Shown here piece by piece: positions 27,101 through 34,529 of a stretch of DNA of 64,000 nt. The stretch lies in contig AODO01000073.1 of the NCBI GenBank assembly GCA_000341795.1, positions 124,001 to 188,000 on the forward strand. Reading direction: 5' to 3'. Every line of letters starts with the position of its first letter. Position 1 is the stretch's first letter. The notes beneath the pieces were generated by a model. That model had not been told where the DNA came from, ran no database searches, and saw only the letters and a program-made list of their open reading frames with translations. This stretch comes from Rhodococcus triatomae BKS 15-14. Its GTDB lineage: Bacteria > Actinomycetota > Actinomycetes > Mycobacteriales > Mycobacteriaceae. A program made the position numbers and the translations under genes.

Positions 27101-28663
27101 CCGCTGCCGATCGGCACTCCCGCCGCGTTCGTGGAGCCGGTCGACGACCCCCTCGGTGACCTCGTCGCGAGGTACGCCCGCACCCACGGCCCGTTCACCC
27201 TCGCCGACGCCGCCGCCCGGTTCGGGCTCGGCACCGCGATCGTCCGCGACACCCTGCAGCGACTGGCCGCCGACAAACGTGTCGTCGAGGGCGAGTTCCG
27301 TCCCGCCGGAACAGGTTCGGAATGGTGCGACAGCGAGGTGCTGCGTCGGCTGCGTCGCCGGTCGCTCGCCGCCGCGCGCCGCGAGGTGGAACCGGTCGAG
27401 CCCGCCACGCTGGCCCGGTTCCTTCCGGAGTGGCAGCACGTCGGCGGTGGATTGCGCGGAGTGGACGGCGTCGCGACCGTCGTCGAACAGCTCGCCGGAG
27501 TGCCGATTCCGGCGTCCGCGTGGGAGTCGCTGGTGCTGCCGTCCCGGGTGCGGGACTACCGGCCCGCCATGCTCGACGAACTGACCACCACCGGTGAGGT
27601 GCTCTGGTCCGGTGCCGGCCAGATCGCGGGCAGTGACGGCTGGGTCCGGCTGCACCTCGCCGACACCGCACCACTGACGGTGCCTGCACCGCAGGACATC
27701 GAGCTGACGGAGCTGCAGCGCGGCATCCTCGACGCGCTCGCGCCGGGCGGTGCGTTCTTCTTCCGCACCCTGTCCGACCAGCTCGGCTCCCTCGACGACA
27801 CGGTGCTCGTCGACGCCCTGTGGCAGCTGGTGTGGGCGGGGCACGTCACGGGCGACTCGTTCGCGCCGCTGCGGGCGCTGCTGTCCGGGCCGACGCGGTC
27901 GACGCCGAGCCATCGGTCGCCGCGCCGAGCGCCACGCACCCGCGCGTACCGGGCCGTGTCCCGTCCGGTGATGCCGACACGCACCGGTCCCCCGACGGTG
28001 GGTGGGCGGTGGTCACTGCTCCCGGATCCCGAGCCGGACGCGACGATCCTCGCCCATGCCCGCGCCGACATCCTGCTCGACAGGTACGGCGTCCTGACCC
28101 GTGGTTCCGTTGTCGCCGAGGATGTTCCGGGTGGCTTCGCGCTGATGTACAAGGTGCTGCGCGAGTTCGAGGACGGTGGCCGGGCCCGGCGCGGCCATTT
28201 CGTCACCGGCCTGGGCGCCGCGCAGTTCTCCAGCTCGGAGGTCGTGGACAGGCTGCGCACGTTCGCCGACGTCGACGCCGGCGAGCGGGTGGGGGTCGCG
28301 CTGGCGGCCACCGATCCGGCGAATCCGTACGGCGCGGCGTTGCCGTGGCCGGCTCTGCAGGGCGGGCACCGCCCGGGGCGAAAGGCCGGCGCGATCGTCG
28401 TGCTCGTCGGCGGTGAACTCGCGCTGTACGTCGAGCGAGGAGGCAAGACGGTACTGACATTCACCGACGACGCCGGCGACCGGCACACCGCCGCCATCGC
28501 ACTCGCCGAACTGGTGGACGGCGGCGGAATCGACAAGCTCGTCGTCGAGAAGATCGACGGCGAACCGGTGCACACCAGCGCACTCGCGCCCGCTCTCGTC
28601 GAGGCGGGGTTCTCGGCGACCCCGCGCGGACTGCGCAAACGCGCCCGGCTCGCGGGGCGGTGA
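24104..28663 (+). CDS. lhr: ATP-dependent DNA helicase Lhr (large helicase-related)
   Basis: SF2 helicase of 1519 aa, the full length of the two-part Lhr family. The first 860 or so residues are Lhr-Core: Walker A VAPTGSGKT at about 55-63, YVSPLKAL motif Ia, DEVH box at 180-183, SAT motif III (GLSATVRP), and motif VI QRVGRAGHQ. The second part is the long Lhr C-terminal domain with winged-helix repeats. Lhr translocates 3' to 5' on single-stranded DNA, unwinds RNA:DNA hybrids and takes part in mutagen response. Overlapping the previous gene and 6 bp before nei, it is presumably co-expressed with that DNA glycosylase. Confidence 0.96.
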   Translation: MTMSDPPGSMDYMDSVLGRFSAATREWFEGAFPAPTSAQLGAWEAIADGAHALVVAPTGSGKTLSAFLWALDRLAARDPDEDRPTGTTVLYVSPLKALAVDVERNLRAPLVGITQTAKRLGLIPPEISVGVRSGDTTPAARRTMLRTPPDILITTPESLFLMLTSAARETLATVQTVIVDEVHAVAATKRGAHLALSLERLDMLLEKPAQRIGLSATVRPHEEVARFLAGSAPVRIVSPPAPKTFDLTVRVPVEDMTELGVTDPDPMSESPAPQQGSIWPHVEEQIVDLVLDHSSSIVFANSRRLAERLTARLNEVYAQRLGDPVATVHRPPSQLGATSEVAHGAGQLLARAHHGSVSKDQRALIEDDLKSGRLRCVVATSSLELGIDMGAVDLVVQVEAPPSVASGLQRVGRAGHQVGEISRGVLFPKHRTDLIHCAVTVERMTAGKIESLAVPANPLDILAQHTVAACALDPIDAGVWFDAVRRTGSFATLPRSAFDATLDLLAGRFPSDEFAELRPRLVWDRDADVLTGRPGSQRLAVTSGGAIPDRGLFTVYMVGEKSSRVGELDEEMVYESRVGDVFALGATSWRIEEITHDRVLVSPAYGLPGRLPFWHGDGLGRPAELGAALGEFLREIALGDAEQVRTRLSGQGLDENATTNLVALVDEQARATGQVPSDRTLVLERFRDELGDWRLVLHSPYGLPVHAPWALAIGARLQERYGVDAAPTASDDGIIVRLPDTADDPPGTDLFVFDRDEIEDVVTEQVGGSALFASRFRECAARALLLPRRTPGRRAPLWQQRQRSAQLLDVARKYPTFPILLETVRECLQDVYDLPSLTRLLTDVGRRKIRILEVDTPTPSPFATALLFDYVGAFMYEGDNPLAERRAAALSLDSTLLAELLGRVELRELLDEAVIEQTERELQRLADDRRARDAEGVADLLRLLGPLTVDEVIARTTEDPREWLRELETRKRAMTVTFAGNTWWVAIEDAPRMRDALGVPLPIGTPAAFVEPVDDPLGDLVARYARTHGPFTLADAAARFGLGTAIVRDTLQRLAADKRVVEGEFRPAGTGSEWCDSEVLRRLRRRSLAAARREVEPVEPATLARFLPEWQHVGGGLRGVDGVATVVEQLAGVPIPASAWESLVLPSRVRDYRPAMLDELTTTGEVLWSGAGQIAGSDGWVRLHLADTAPLTVPAPQDIELTELQRGILDALAPGGAFFFRTLSDQLGSLDDTVLVDALWQLVWAGHVTGDSFAPLRALLSGPTRSTPSHRSPRRAPRTRAYRAVSRPVMPTRTGPPTVGGRWSLLPDPEPDATILAHARADILLDRYGVLTRGSVVAEDVPGGFALMYKVLREFEDGGRARRGHFVTGLGAAQFSSSEVVDRLRTFADVDAGERVGVALAATDPANPYGAALPWPALQGGHRPGRKAGAIVVLVGGELALYVERGGKTVLTFTDDAGDRHTAAIALAELVDGGGIDKLVVEKIDGEPVHTSALAPALVEAGFSATPRGLRKRARLAGR

Positions 28664-28669
28664 CGTGAC

Positions 28670-29482
28670 GTGCCGGAGGGGGACACCGTGTGGCAGGCAG
28701 CCGGGAGGTTACGCGCGGCGCTCGCCGGCCGGGAGTTGACGGTCTGCGACGTCCGGGTGCCGCGGTACGCGACCGTCGACCTGACTCCTCACGTCGTGGA
28801 CGAGGTGCTCAGCCGCGGCAAGCACCTGCTGGTCCGCGTCGGCGACACGACCGTGCACACCCACCTGAAGATGGAGGGCGAGTGGCACGTGTACCCGGCG
28901 GGGGCACGATGGCGTCGACCGGCCTGGCAGGCACGAATCCTGCTCGGCACCGACAGTCACCTCGCCGTCGGCTTCCAGCTCGGCATCGTGGAAGTGCTAC
29001 CGCGCGAACAGGAATCGGACGCCGTGGGACATCTGGGCCCCGACCTGCTCGGGCCGGACTGGGACGAGCGGACCGCAGCCGCGAACCTCACCCACGACCC
29101 GGCGCGTGCCGTCGGGATCGCGCTCCTCGACCAGCGCGTACTGGCCGGTGTCGGCAACGTCTACCGCAGTGAACTGTGCTTCCTGCGTGGCGTACACCCT
29201 GCGACTCCCGTTGCGGCGGCAGGTGATCCGCTGCCGTGGGCGAGTCTCGCGCACCGTCTGCTGGTCGCGAACCGGGACCGCGCGGTCCGCGTCACCACCG
29301 GCGAGCGGCGGCGCGGGCGGGAGCTGTGGGTGTACGGCCGCGGCGGGAAACCCTGCCTGCGCTGCGGGACACTCGTCCGACGCGGCGATCTCGGCGAGGA
29401 CGGCCGGGAGCGCACCGTCTTCTGGTGCCCCAGCTGCCAGCCGTTCACCGCGACCGACGGTGCGCGACACCCGTGCGGGTGA
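28670..29482 (+). CDS. nei: DNA glycosylase/AP lyase of the Fpg/Nei family
   Basis: Protein of 270 aa that removes oxidised pyrimidines and nicks the abasic site. After Met removal the N terminus is PEGDTVW, giving the catalytic Pro and Glu of the Nei group. THLKMEGEWHVY and the helix-two-turn-helix segment LLDQRVLAGVGNVYRSELCF follow. The C-terminal zinc finger is CLRCG...CPSCQ. The start is GTG 28670, six bases after the lhr stop. The lhr-nei pairing is also found in mycobacteria and fits a common DNA repair role. Confidence 0.94.
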   Translation: MPEGDTVWQAAGRLRAALAGRELTVCDVRVPRYATVDLTPHVVDEVLSRGKHLLVRVGDTTVHTHLKMEGEWHVYPAGARWRRPAWQARILLGTDSHLAVGFQLGIVEVLPREQESDAVGHLGPDLLGPDWDERTAAANLTHDPARAVGIALLDQRVLAGVGNVYRSELCFLRGVHPATPVAAAGDPLPWASLAHRLLVANRDRAVRVTTGERRRGRELWVYGRGGKPCLRCGTLVRRGDLGEDGRERTVFWCPSCQPFTATDGARHPCG

Positions 29483-29498
29483 CCGGAATCGGCCGCGC

Positions 29499-30845
29499 TC
29501 AGACGAAGTCGAACAGGGGCGGCACCACCAGCACGACCAGCGCCGCCCATCCGCCGAACACGGGCAGGTACCGCGTCTGCCAGAGTTCCACCGCCTCGAA
29601 GCGGCGACGTCCGCGCAGGAACCCGATCTGCACACGCCCCGACCACGCCAGATTCGCGAACAGCACGAGGTTGAGCCCGAGGGCGACCGCCTTGTTCGGG
29701 CTCACCCCGAATTCCGCGATCCGGGTGAGCATCGCCGTCAGCATCACCAGGTCGACCGCCAGCGCGCTGGCGACGAGGATCAACTGAAGGCGGTCGAACA
29801 GGTCCGGTGGATCGAGGGGGTCCCGCGCCGAGATCGAGTACAGCAGCAGTCCCAGCACCACGACGAGAATGAGATCCATCAGGATCAGCAGGGTGCGGTC
29901 GACGTCGACGAGGTTGCCGTCCAGCGCGAAGGCCACGAGCAGCACCAGCAGCATCACGATCGTGAGCGGAGTGAACACCCGGGTGAGGACGGGAGCGATG
30001 TTCTCCACCACTCCCTGTTTCGCCTCGACGAGCCACGCGGCGACGATCACGGCACCCGGCACACCGAACGGCAACACCCACTCCTCGATCACCCACTCCA
30101 TGTCGGTGCCGAGCGCGGTGAACGCCCCGACGGTGAGACCGATGAGGACGCCCCCGCCGAGTGCCAGCAGCGTCAGGTACACGACCCACTCACCCGTGAA
30201 CCGGATGAAATCCATCCGCCTGCGGTGTGATCGCCACTCCCCGCCCACGTATGCGAGACCGACGACGAACCAGAGCACGATCGGAGCGTGTATCGCGACG
30301 ATGATCTCGGTGGCGCCGCCGGGCGCGAGTGGAAACGCGTTGACCGCCGAGGCGGTCGCCACGAACGCTCCCATGAGAACGGCCGCGACTCCCACCGTGA
30401 CCCGCCGCTTCCACGCGAAGTAGCTTGCGAGGAAGGGCAACACGAGGACCGCGGCGTTGCGTGCGAAGGCGCCCGCGTCCAGTCCGACCCGGAGCGCCAC
30501 CTCGAGCACCGCCCCGGCACACACGGCGAGCGCGAGGACCACGACGAGCTCACGCCGCGGCACCCGCGTGCGCTCGCCCTGCTCTGCGGGAACGAGCACC
30601 AGTTGCTTCCACAGCCGTTCGGAATGCTCCCGGGCGAACTCGCGGGAGATGGCATCCACACTGCCCATCCGTTTGACCGCCACGAGGAAGGCCTCGTCGT
30701 CCGTCAATCCGGATGCCACGAGGTCCGAGATGCGTCCCCGCAGATGGTCTTCCATCTCGTCGGCGTCGGACGTGGAGATCGCCCGGTGCCGTTCGACGAA
30801 CCCCCGCCAGCGGCCGATCTGCGATTCGAGCGCGACGTCCGTCAT
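29499..30845 (-). CDS. Membrane protein with permease-prefix domain, PadR-linked
   Basis: Protein of 448 aa. The N-terminal 90 residues (ESQIGRWRGFVERHRAISTSDADEMEDHLRGRISDLVASGLTDDEAFLVAVKRMG) form the helical permease-prefix domain often attached to transporters or encoded beside PadR regulators. About ten hydrophobic segments follow. No transporter catalytic motif is seen, so the function is unknown. The start at 30845 shares one base with the PadR stop (TGATG), which fixes the start; a longer in-frame reading upstream would run through the PadR gene. The 3' end is 17 bp from the convergent nei gene. Confidence 0.8.
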   Translation of the reverse strand: MTDVALESQIGRWRGFVERHRAISTSDADEMEDHLRGRISDLVASGLTDDEAFLVAVKRMGSVDAISREFAREHSERLWKQLVLVPAEQGERTRVPRRELVVVLALAVCAGAVLEVALRVGLDAGAFARNAAVLVLPFLASYFAWKRRVTVGVAAVLMGAFVATASAVNAFPLAPGGATEIIVAIHAPIVLWFVVGLAYVGGEWRSHRRRMDFIRFTGEWVVYLTLLALGGGVLIGLTVGAFTALGTDMEWVIEEWVLPFGVPGAVIVAAWLVEAKQGVVENIAPVLTRVFTPLTIVMLLVLLVAFALDGNLVDVDRTLLILMDLILVVVLGLLLYSISARDPLDPPDLFDRLQLILVASALAVDLVMLTAMLTRIAEFGVSPNKAVALGLNLVLFANLAWSGRVQIGFLRGRRRFEAVELWQTRYLPVFGGWAALVVLVVPPLFDFV

Positions 30846-31237
30846 CACGCCCACCTCGGATCGGTATGCGGCCGAATTCCCGAGCCCAGAGCGGGACTCG
30901 GCGGCAGCCCTGCGGTCTGCCACACCGCGTTCAGTGCGTGCGCGACGACGTCCCACTGACTGCGCCGCTCCGCGAGCACCTTTCTGCCGGTGTCGGTGAT
31001 GGCGTAGTGCTTGCGTCGCCGGCCGACGTCCGAGGTACCCCAGGACGCCGTCACGAATCCCGATCGTTCGAGACGGTGCAACAGCGGATAGAGCATGCCG
31101 TCGGTCCACTCGATCTGCCCGCCGGACAGTTCGTGCACCCGTTTGAGAACGGCGTATCCGTACGACTCACCCTCGGCCAGGATGCCGAGGACGAGCAGCG
31201 TCGCGGATGCCGCGACCAGGTCCTTGTCGATGTGCAC
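30845..31237 (-). CDS. PadR family transcriptional regulator
   Basis: Winged-helix regulator of 130 aa. Seen: LLVLGILAEGESYGYAVLKRVHELSGGQIEWTDGMLYPLLHRLERSGFV, the typical PadR N domain, then a wing (VGRRRKHYAITDTGRKVL) and a short C-terminal helix for dimerisation. GTG 31237 with GGGAGG upstream is the likely start; an ATG 12 bp earlier has no ribosome site and sits against the operators. It probably represses its own operon, including the membrane protein gene downstream, through two operator palindromes just upstream. Confidence 0.9.
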   Translation of the reverse strand: MHIDKDLVAASATLLVLGILAEGESYGYAVLKRVHELSGGQIEWTDGMLYPLLHRLERSGFVTASWGTSDVGRRRKHYAITDTGRKVLAERRSQWDVVAHALNAVWQTAGLPPSPALGSGIRPHTDPRWA

Positions 31238-31250
31238 GACGCCTCCCATA

Positions 31251-31287
31251 CCTAGATCAGCTAGGCATGAACCCTAGCAGATCTAGG
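31251..31287. promoter_or_regulatory. Twin PadR operator palindromes
   Basis: Two copies of the same palindrome design, CCTAG-N5-CTAGG, at 31251-31265 and 31273-31287. Their centres are 22 bp apart, i.e. two helical turns, so bound dimers would face the same side of the DNA. They lie directly upstream of the padR start. Confidence 0.7.
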
Positions 31288-31338
31288 CATAGGGACGGAC
31301 GAACGCGGGCGACGGCGGTTCGACGCCGCCGCCCGGCA

Positions 31339-31923
31339 CTAGGGGTTTCCCGCTCGCGCGAGCAGATCGAGGCAATGCCGCACCAGCCGCTCCCGGGACA
31401 CCGTGACCGTGCCGTCGAGATAGCCGATGAACAGGCTGGTGAGCGCGCCGACCAGACCGATCGCGCGCAGCGTGCGTTCGTGGGGATCGTCGAGAACGCC
31501 GAGCTGAGCTTCCACCAGGGACACGAAATTCGGGGCCAGCGCCAGACCGCGCCCTCCGAGCGTGGGCTCCCGCAGGGGCGCGAGCAGCAGCACCCGTCCC
31601 GCCTCCGGATGATCCAGAACGAGACCGACGAATGCACGCATCGCGAGCTCGGCGACCTCGGACAGACTGGTGGCCTTCGCGACCGCGGCCACCAGCGCGG
31701 CGCGGGCGCGTTCGGCGACCTCCTCGTAGACCTCACGGATGTAGGTGTCGCGGTCCGCGAAGCTCTCGTAGAAGTACCGCTCCGTGAGACCCGCCTCCCG
31801 GCACGCGGTCCGGACGTTGACGGTGGGATTCTCCGCGGCGCCCAGCAGGTCCACACCGACCTCGAGGAGTCGGGTGCGCCGCTGCCTGCGGCGTTGGTCG
31901 AGGTCCGGCCTAACGGTGCTCAT
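31339..31923 (-). CDS. TetR family regulator
   Basis: Protein of 194 aa. The HTH region reads LLGAAENPTVNVRTACREAGLTERYFYESFADRDTYIREVY, and the rest is a helical effector domain. It is transcribed toward the PadR gene and is divergent from the haem-binding-type protein gene at 32011. No clear operator was found in the 87-bp gap, so the target is open. An isolated regulator; ligand unknown. Confidence 0.88.
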   Translation of the reverse strand: MSTVRPDLDQRRRQRRTRLLEVGVDLLGAAENPTVNVRTACREAGLTERYFYESFADRDTYIREVYEEVAERARAALVAAVAKATSLSEVAELAMRAFVGLVLDHPEAGRVLLLAPLREPTLGGRGLALAPNFVSLVEAQLGVLDDPHERTLRAIGLVGALTSLFIGYLDGTVTVSRERLVRHCLDLLARAGNP

Positions 31924-32010
31924 CGATTCCCGAGTCTAGGACAGCGCGTGCACACGATCGGGCCACCGAACACGTCACCGGCGAACACCCGTCGCCGGTA
32001 CGGTCTGCGC

Positions 32011-32445
32011 ATGCACAACGAGATTGATCTCACCCGGGCCCGCGCGGCCGCCGAGGCGGCACTGGACGCGGCCGAGCGGAACGGCAAGCGGATCAGTGTC
32101 ACCGTCGTCGACCACCGGGGGCACGACGTGTTCGCCGTGCGCGGTGACGGCGCACCGTGGTTCACCGTCGGTGTGGCGCGGGCGAAGGCCGCGACCGCTG
32201 CACTGATGGGGGCTGCGTCGGGCGACCTCGCCGGCCTCCGCGCGGCACACCCGGACCTGCTCGACCTGATCGGCGCGCAGACCACGCAGCCGATGACGAC
32301 GCTCGCGGGTGGTGTGCCCGTACGCCTCGACGGTCGGGTCGTCGGCGCGATCGGGGTCAGCGGCGCCGATCCCGACGAGGACGTCTCGTTCGCCCGCGCC
32401 GGGATCGCCGCACTCGCGTCCGTCACCGAACGGTCCGGCGCGTAG
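32011..32445 (+). CDS. GlcG/HbpS family haem-binding-like protein
   Basis: Protein of 144 aa of the DUF336 (GlcG/HbpS) fold. Conserved stretches: ARAAAEAALDAAERNGKRISVTVVDHRGHDVF, FTVGVARAKAATAALMG and GGVPVRLDGRVVGAIGVSGADPDEDVSFARAGIAAL. Family members bind haem or small cofactors and some act in redox sensing; HbpS itself has a signal peptide, whereas this one has none and should be cytosolic. The gene stands alone between a divergent TetR gene and a convergent SDR gene. Confidence 0.87.
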   Translation: MHNEIDLTRARAAAEAALDAAERNGKRISVTVVDHRGHDVFAVRGDGAPWFTVGVARAKAATAALMGAASGDLAGLRAAHPDLLDLIGAQTTQPMTTLAGGVPVRLDGRVVGAIGVSGADPDEDVSFARAGIAALASVTERSGA

Positions 32446-32495
32446 GCCGCCGGACCGGTTCACGAGTCTCCGCTCGACGACCGCTGCCGAACCCG

Positions 32496-33263
32496 CTACA
32501 TGTGGGTGCCGCCGTCGATCCGGATCTCGGTGCCGGTGACGAACTTTCCGTCGTCGGAGGCCAGCATCGCGATGACGCCCGCGACGTCCTCCGGCGGCGC
32601 GAAGCCGTCACCGATCCACGGGTACAGCTTCCCGATCAGGGTCGGGTCCACGCCCTCCGTCGGGAAGCCGGGGTTGCTGGTCATGCCGGACGCGATCGAG
32701 CCGGGTTCGACGGCGACCGCGCGCAGACCCTGCTTGGCGTACTCCAGGGCGATCGCGTGCGTGAAGGACCGGATTCCGCCCTTCGTCGCGGCGTACGCCG
32801 CCATGTAGGGGTGCGCGAAATGCGCGGACGTCGAACTGAAGTTCACGACGACGCCCTTGCCGGAGTCCAGGAGTGCGGGCAACGCCTGCCGCGTGACGAG
32901 GAACGTCCCGGTGAGGTTGACACCGATCATCGTGTTCCAGAACTCGAGCGTCGTCTCGGCGGTGTGGGACGAGCGCAGGATTCCCGCGGCGTTGACGAGC
33001 ACCTGCAGTCCGCCGAGTTCGTCGATGGCACCGCCGATGTTGTCCCGAACGGACTCCTCGCTCGAGATGTCGACGGTCGTCACGCTGAGGCGATCGGCGG
33101 TGCCCGCCTCCTCCGCGCGCGCCCGGGTCACCTCGAGTCCCGCCTCGTTGACGTCGGCGCCCACGACGACGCCGCCCTCGGCGAGGATCCGGGCCACGGT
33201 CGCCTGGCCGATGCCCGATCCCGCGCCGGTGACGAGCACCTTGCGTCCCTCGAAGCGATTCAT
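32496..33263 (-). CDS. SDR family NAD(P)-dependent oxidoreductase
   Basis: Classical short-chain dehydrogenase of 255 aa. GAGSGIG cofactor motif near residue 12, Asp in VGADVNEAG suggesting NAD(H) preference, NAAGI, catalytic Ser in NFSSTSA and YAATK, and the C-terminal GTEIRIDGGTHM. All catalytic residues are present, unlike the frameshifted SDR at 18422-19259. It is divergent from a TetR gene across a 95-bp gap with a palindrome, so it is the likely target of that regulator. The substrate is not predictable. Confidence 0.92.
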   Translation of the reverse strand: MNRFEGRKVLVTGAGSGIGQATVARILAEGGVVVGADVNEAGLEVTRARAEEAGTADRLSVTTVDISSEESVRDNIGGAIDELGGLQVLVNAAGILRSSHTAETTLEFWNTMIGVNLTGTFLVTRQALPALLDSGKGVVVNFSSTSAHFAHPYMAAYAATKGGIRSFTHAIALEYAKQGLRAVAVEPGSIASGMTSNPGFPTEGVDPTLIGKLYPWIGDGFAPPEDVAGVIAMLASDDGKFVTGTEIRIDGGTHM

Positions 33264-33306
33264 CTACTGCACTTCCTCTCGTCTGGTCAGCACACAAGCA
33301 AGGGAA

Positions 33307-33321
33307 TGGCACACCGTGCCA
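33307..33321. promoter_or_regulatory. Operator candidate TGGCAC-N3-GTGCCA
   Basis: A perfect 6+3+6 inverted repeat in the gap between the divergent SDR gene (start 33263) and TetR gene (start 33359). Position and symmetry suit binding by the adjacent TetR protein. Confidence 0.5.
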
Positions 33322-33358
33322 CTATGACACGCTGAGCCAACATGCAATGATGGTGCGC

Positions 33359-33994
33359 ATGGCGGCCCCGAAAGCGCAAGCCCCCGTGTCACTGACAGAG
33401 CGGCGGAAGGCGCAGACCCAGCTCGACATCGCCCGATCCGCGGCCCGTCTCTTCGCCGAACGCGGCGCCGCCGCCGTCACCGCCGAGGACGTCGCGAACG
33501 CCGCGGGCATCGGCCTGCGCACCTTCTACCGCTACTTCCGCACCAAGGAGGAGGCCGTCGCGCCGCTGCTCACCGCCGGCATCGACGACTGGATCGCAGA
33601 CCTCGCGAGCACCGAGCGCGGCACCCCGGTGGTCGAGGCACTCGAGAACTCGGCCCGGCGCGCCCTGTTCAGCTCCGGGCCCGACGGCTACCGCGCACTC
33701 GAGCTCAGCCGCGACCTGCTGCGCGCCGTTCCCGGTGATCCGGGACTCGAATCGGTGTGGTTCCGCGTCGTCAACGACACCGAGGAGAAGCTCGTCGCGA
33801 CGCTCGGCGACCTCATGGGCCCCGCAGCCGACCCCGTCGACGTGCGGCTCGCCGCCGTGGCGGGCAACACGGCGATGCGACTCGCGATCCAGACGTGGGC
33901 CGGCTCCGACGACGACACGGGCGCCGTCCCGCGTCCGGCGGACATCGCGGTGCGCTGCATCCGAACGCTCACCGCGGGACTCGTGTCGCCCTGA
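33359..33994 (+). CDS. TetR family regulator
   Basis: Protein of 211 aa from ATG 33359 (MAAPKAQAPVSLTERRK); an in-frame ATG 12 bp upstream is also possible. HTH: AARLFAERGAAAVTAEDVANAAGIGLRTFYRYFRTKEEAVAPLL. The C-terminal part resembles the domain found with acyl-CoA-responsive TetR proteins, but this is weak. It is divergent from the SDR gene, which it probably controls through the TGGCAC palindrome. Confidence 0.9.
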   Translation: MAAPKAQAPVSLTERRKAQTQLDIARSAARLFAERGAAAVTAEDVANAAGIGLRTFYRYFRTKEEAVAPLLTAGIDDWIADLASTERGTPVVEALENSARRALFSSGPDGYRALELSRDLLRAVPGDPGLESVWFRVVNDTEEKLVATLGDLMGPAADPVDVRLAAVAGNTAMRLAIQTWAGSDDDTGAVPRPADIAVRCIRTLTAGLVSP

Positions 33995-34031
33995 GCCGCG
34001 ATGAGCGCCGGTCCATGGGACGCTGTAGCGC

Positions 34032-34529
34032 ATGTCGCGCACGCCGCTTCCCGTCGAGGACTACGCCAGCCGGATCAGCGCCTACGTGTACGGCAACGTC
34101 CTCGTTCTCACCGCGTTGTTGCCCCTGAACGGCAGCGTCGGCCTCACGCACGCGGGACTCGTGGTGATCGGCACCTCGCTGTCCACGTTCGTGGCACACG
34201 CGTTCGCGGAGTCGGTGGGACGCAGCGCCCGGAGCGGACGGCAACTGACCACCGCCGAGCGCATTGCCGAGCTACGCGACTCCGTCCCGGTGCTCACCTC
34301 CGGCTTCGTGCCCGCACTCGTCGTCGGCATGGGCGGTTTCGGCTGGATCGAACTCGACAGCGCCCTGATTCTCGCCGAGATCTGGGTCGTCACCCGCATC
34401 GCGAGCATCACCTACGTGATCACCCGGCTCCGGGGCGAGCGCCCGAACGGGCAGACCCTGATCGGGTCACTGGTGCTCGGCGCCGTCGCCGTCGCCGTCG
34501 TGGCGATCAAGCTGATCCTCACGCACTAG
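34032..34529 (+). CDS. Four-helix membrane protein of unknown function
   Basis: Protein of 165 aa. Hydrophobic segments lie at about residues 18-34, 38-56, 88-110 and 140-162, with a charged loop (GRSARSGRQLTTAERIAELRD) in between. The pattern, including HAFAESVGR and the C-terminal GSLVLGAVAVAVVAIK, is seen in uncharacterised actinobacterial membrane proteins; no catalytic motif is visible. Its stop overlaps the convergent glpD stop by four bases. Confidence 0.75.
   Translation: MSRTPLPVEDYASRISAYVYGNVLVLTALLPLNGSVGLTHAGLVVIGTSLSTFVAHAFAESVGRSARSGRQLTTAERIAELRDSVPVLTSGFVPALVVGMGGFGWIELDSALILAEIWVVTRIASITYVITRLRGERPNGQTLIGSLVLGAVAVAVVAIKLILTH

Noticed and set aside
29499-31109. A 536-aa version of the permease-prefix membrane protein
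   Set aside because: The extra N-terminal part would be read through the PadR gene in another frame. The start at 30845 overlaps the PadR stop by one base and begins the recognised domain.
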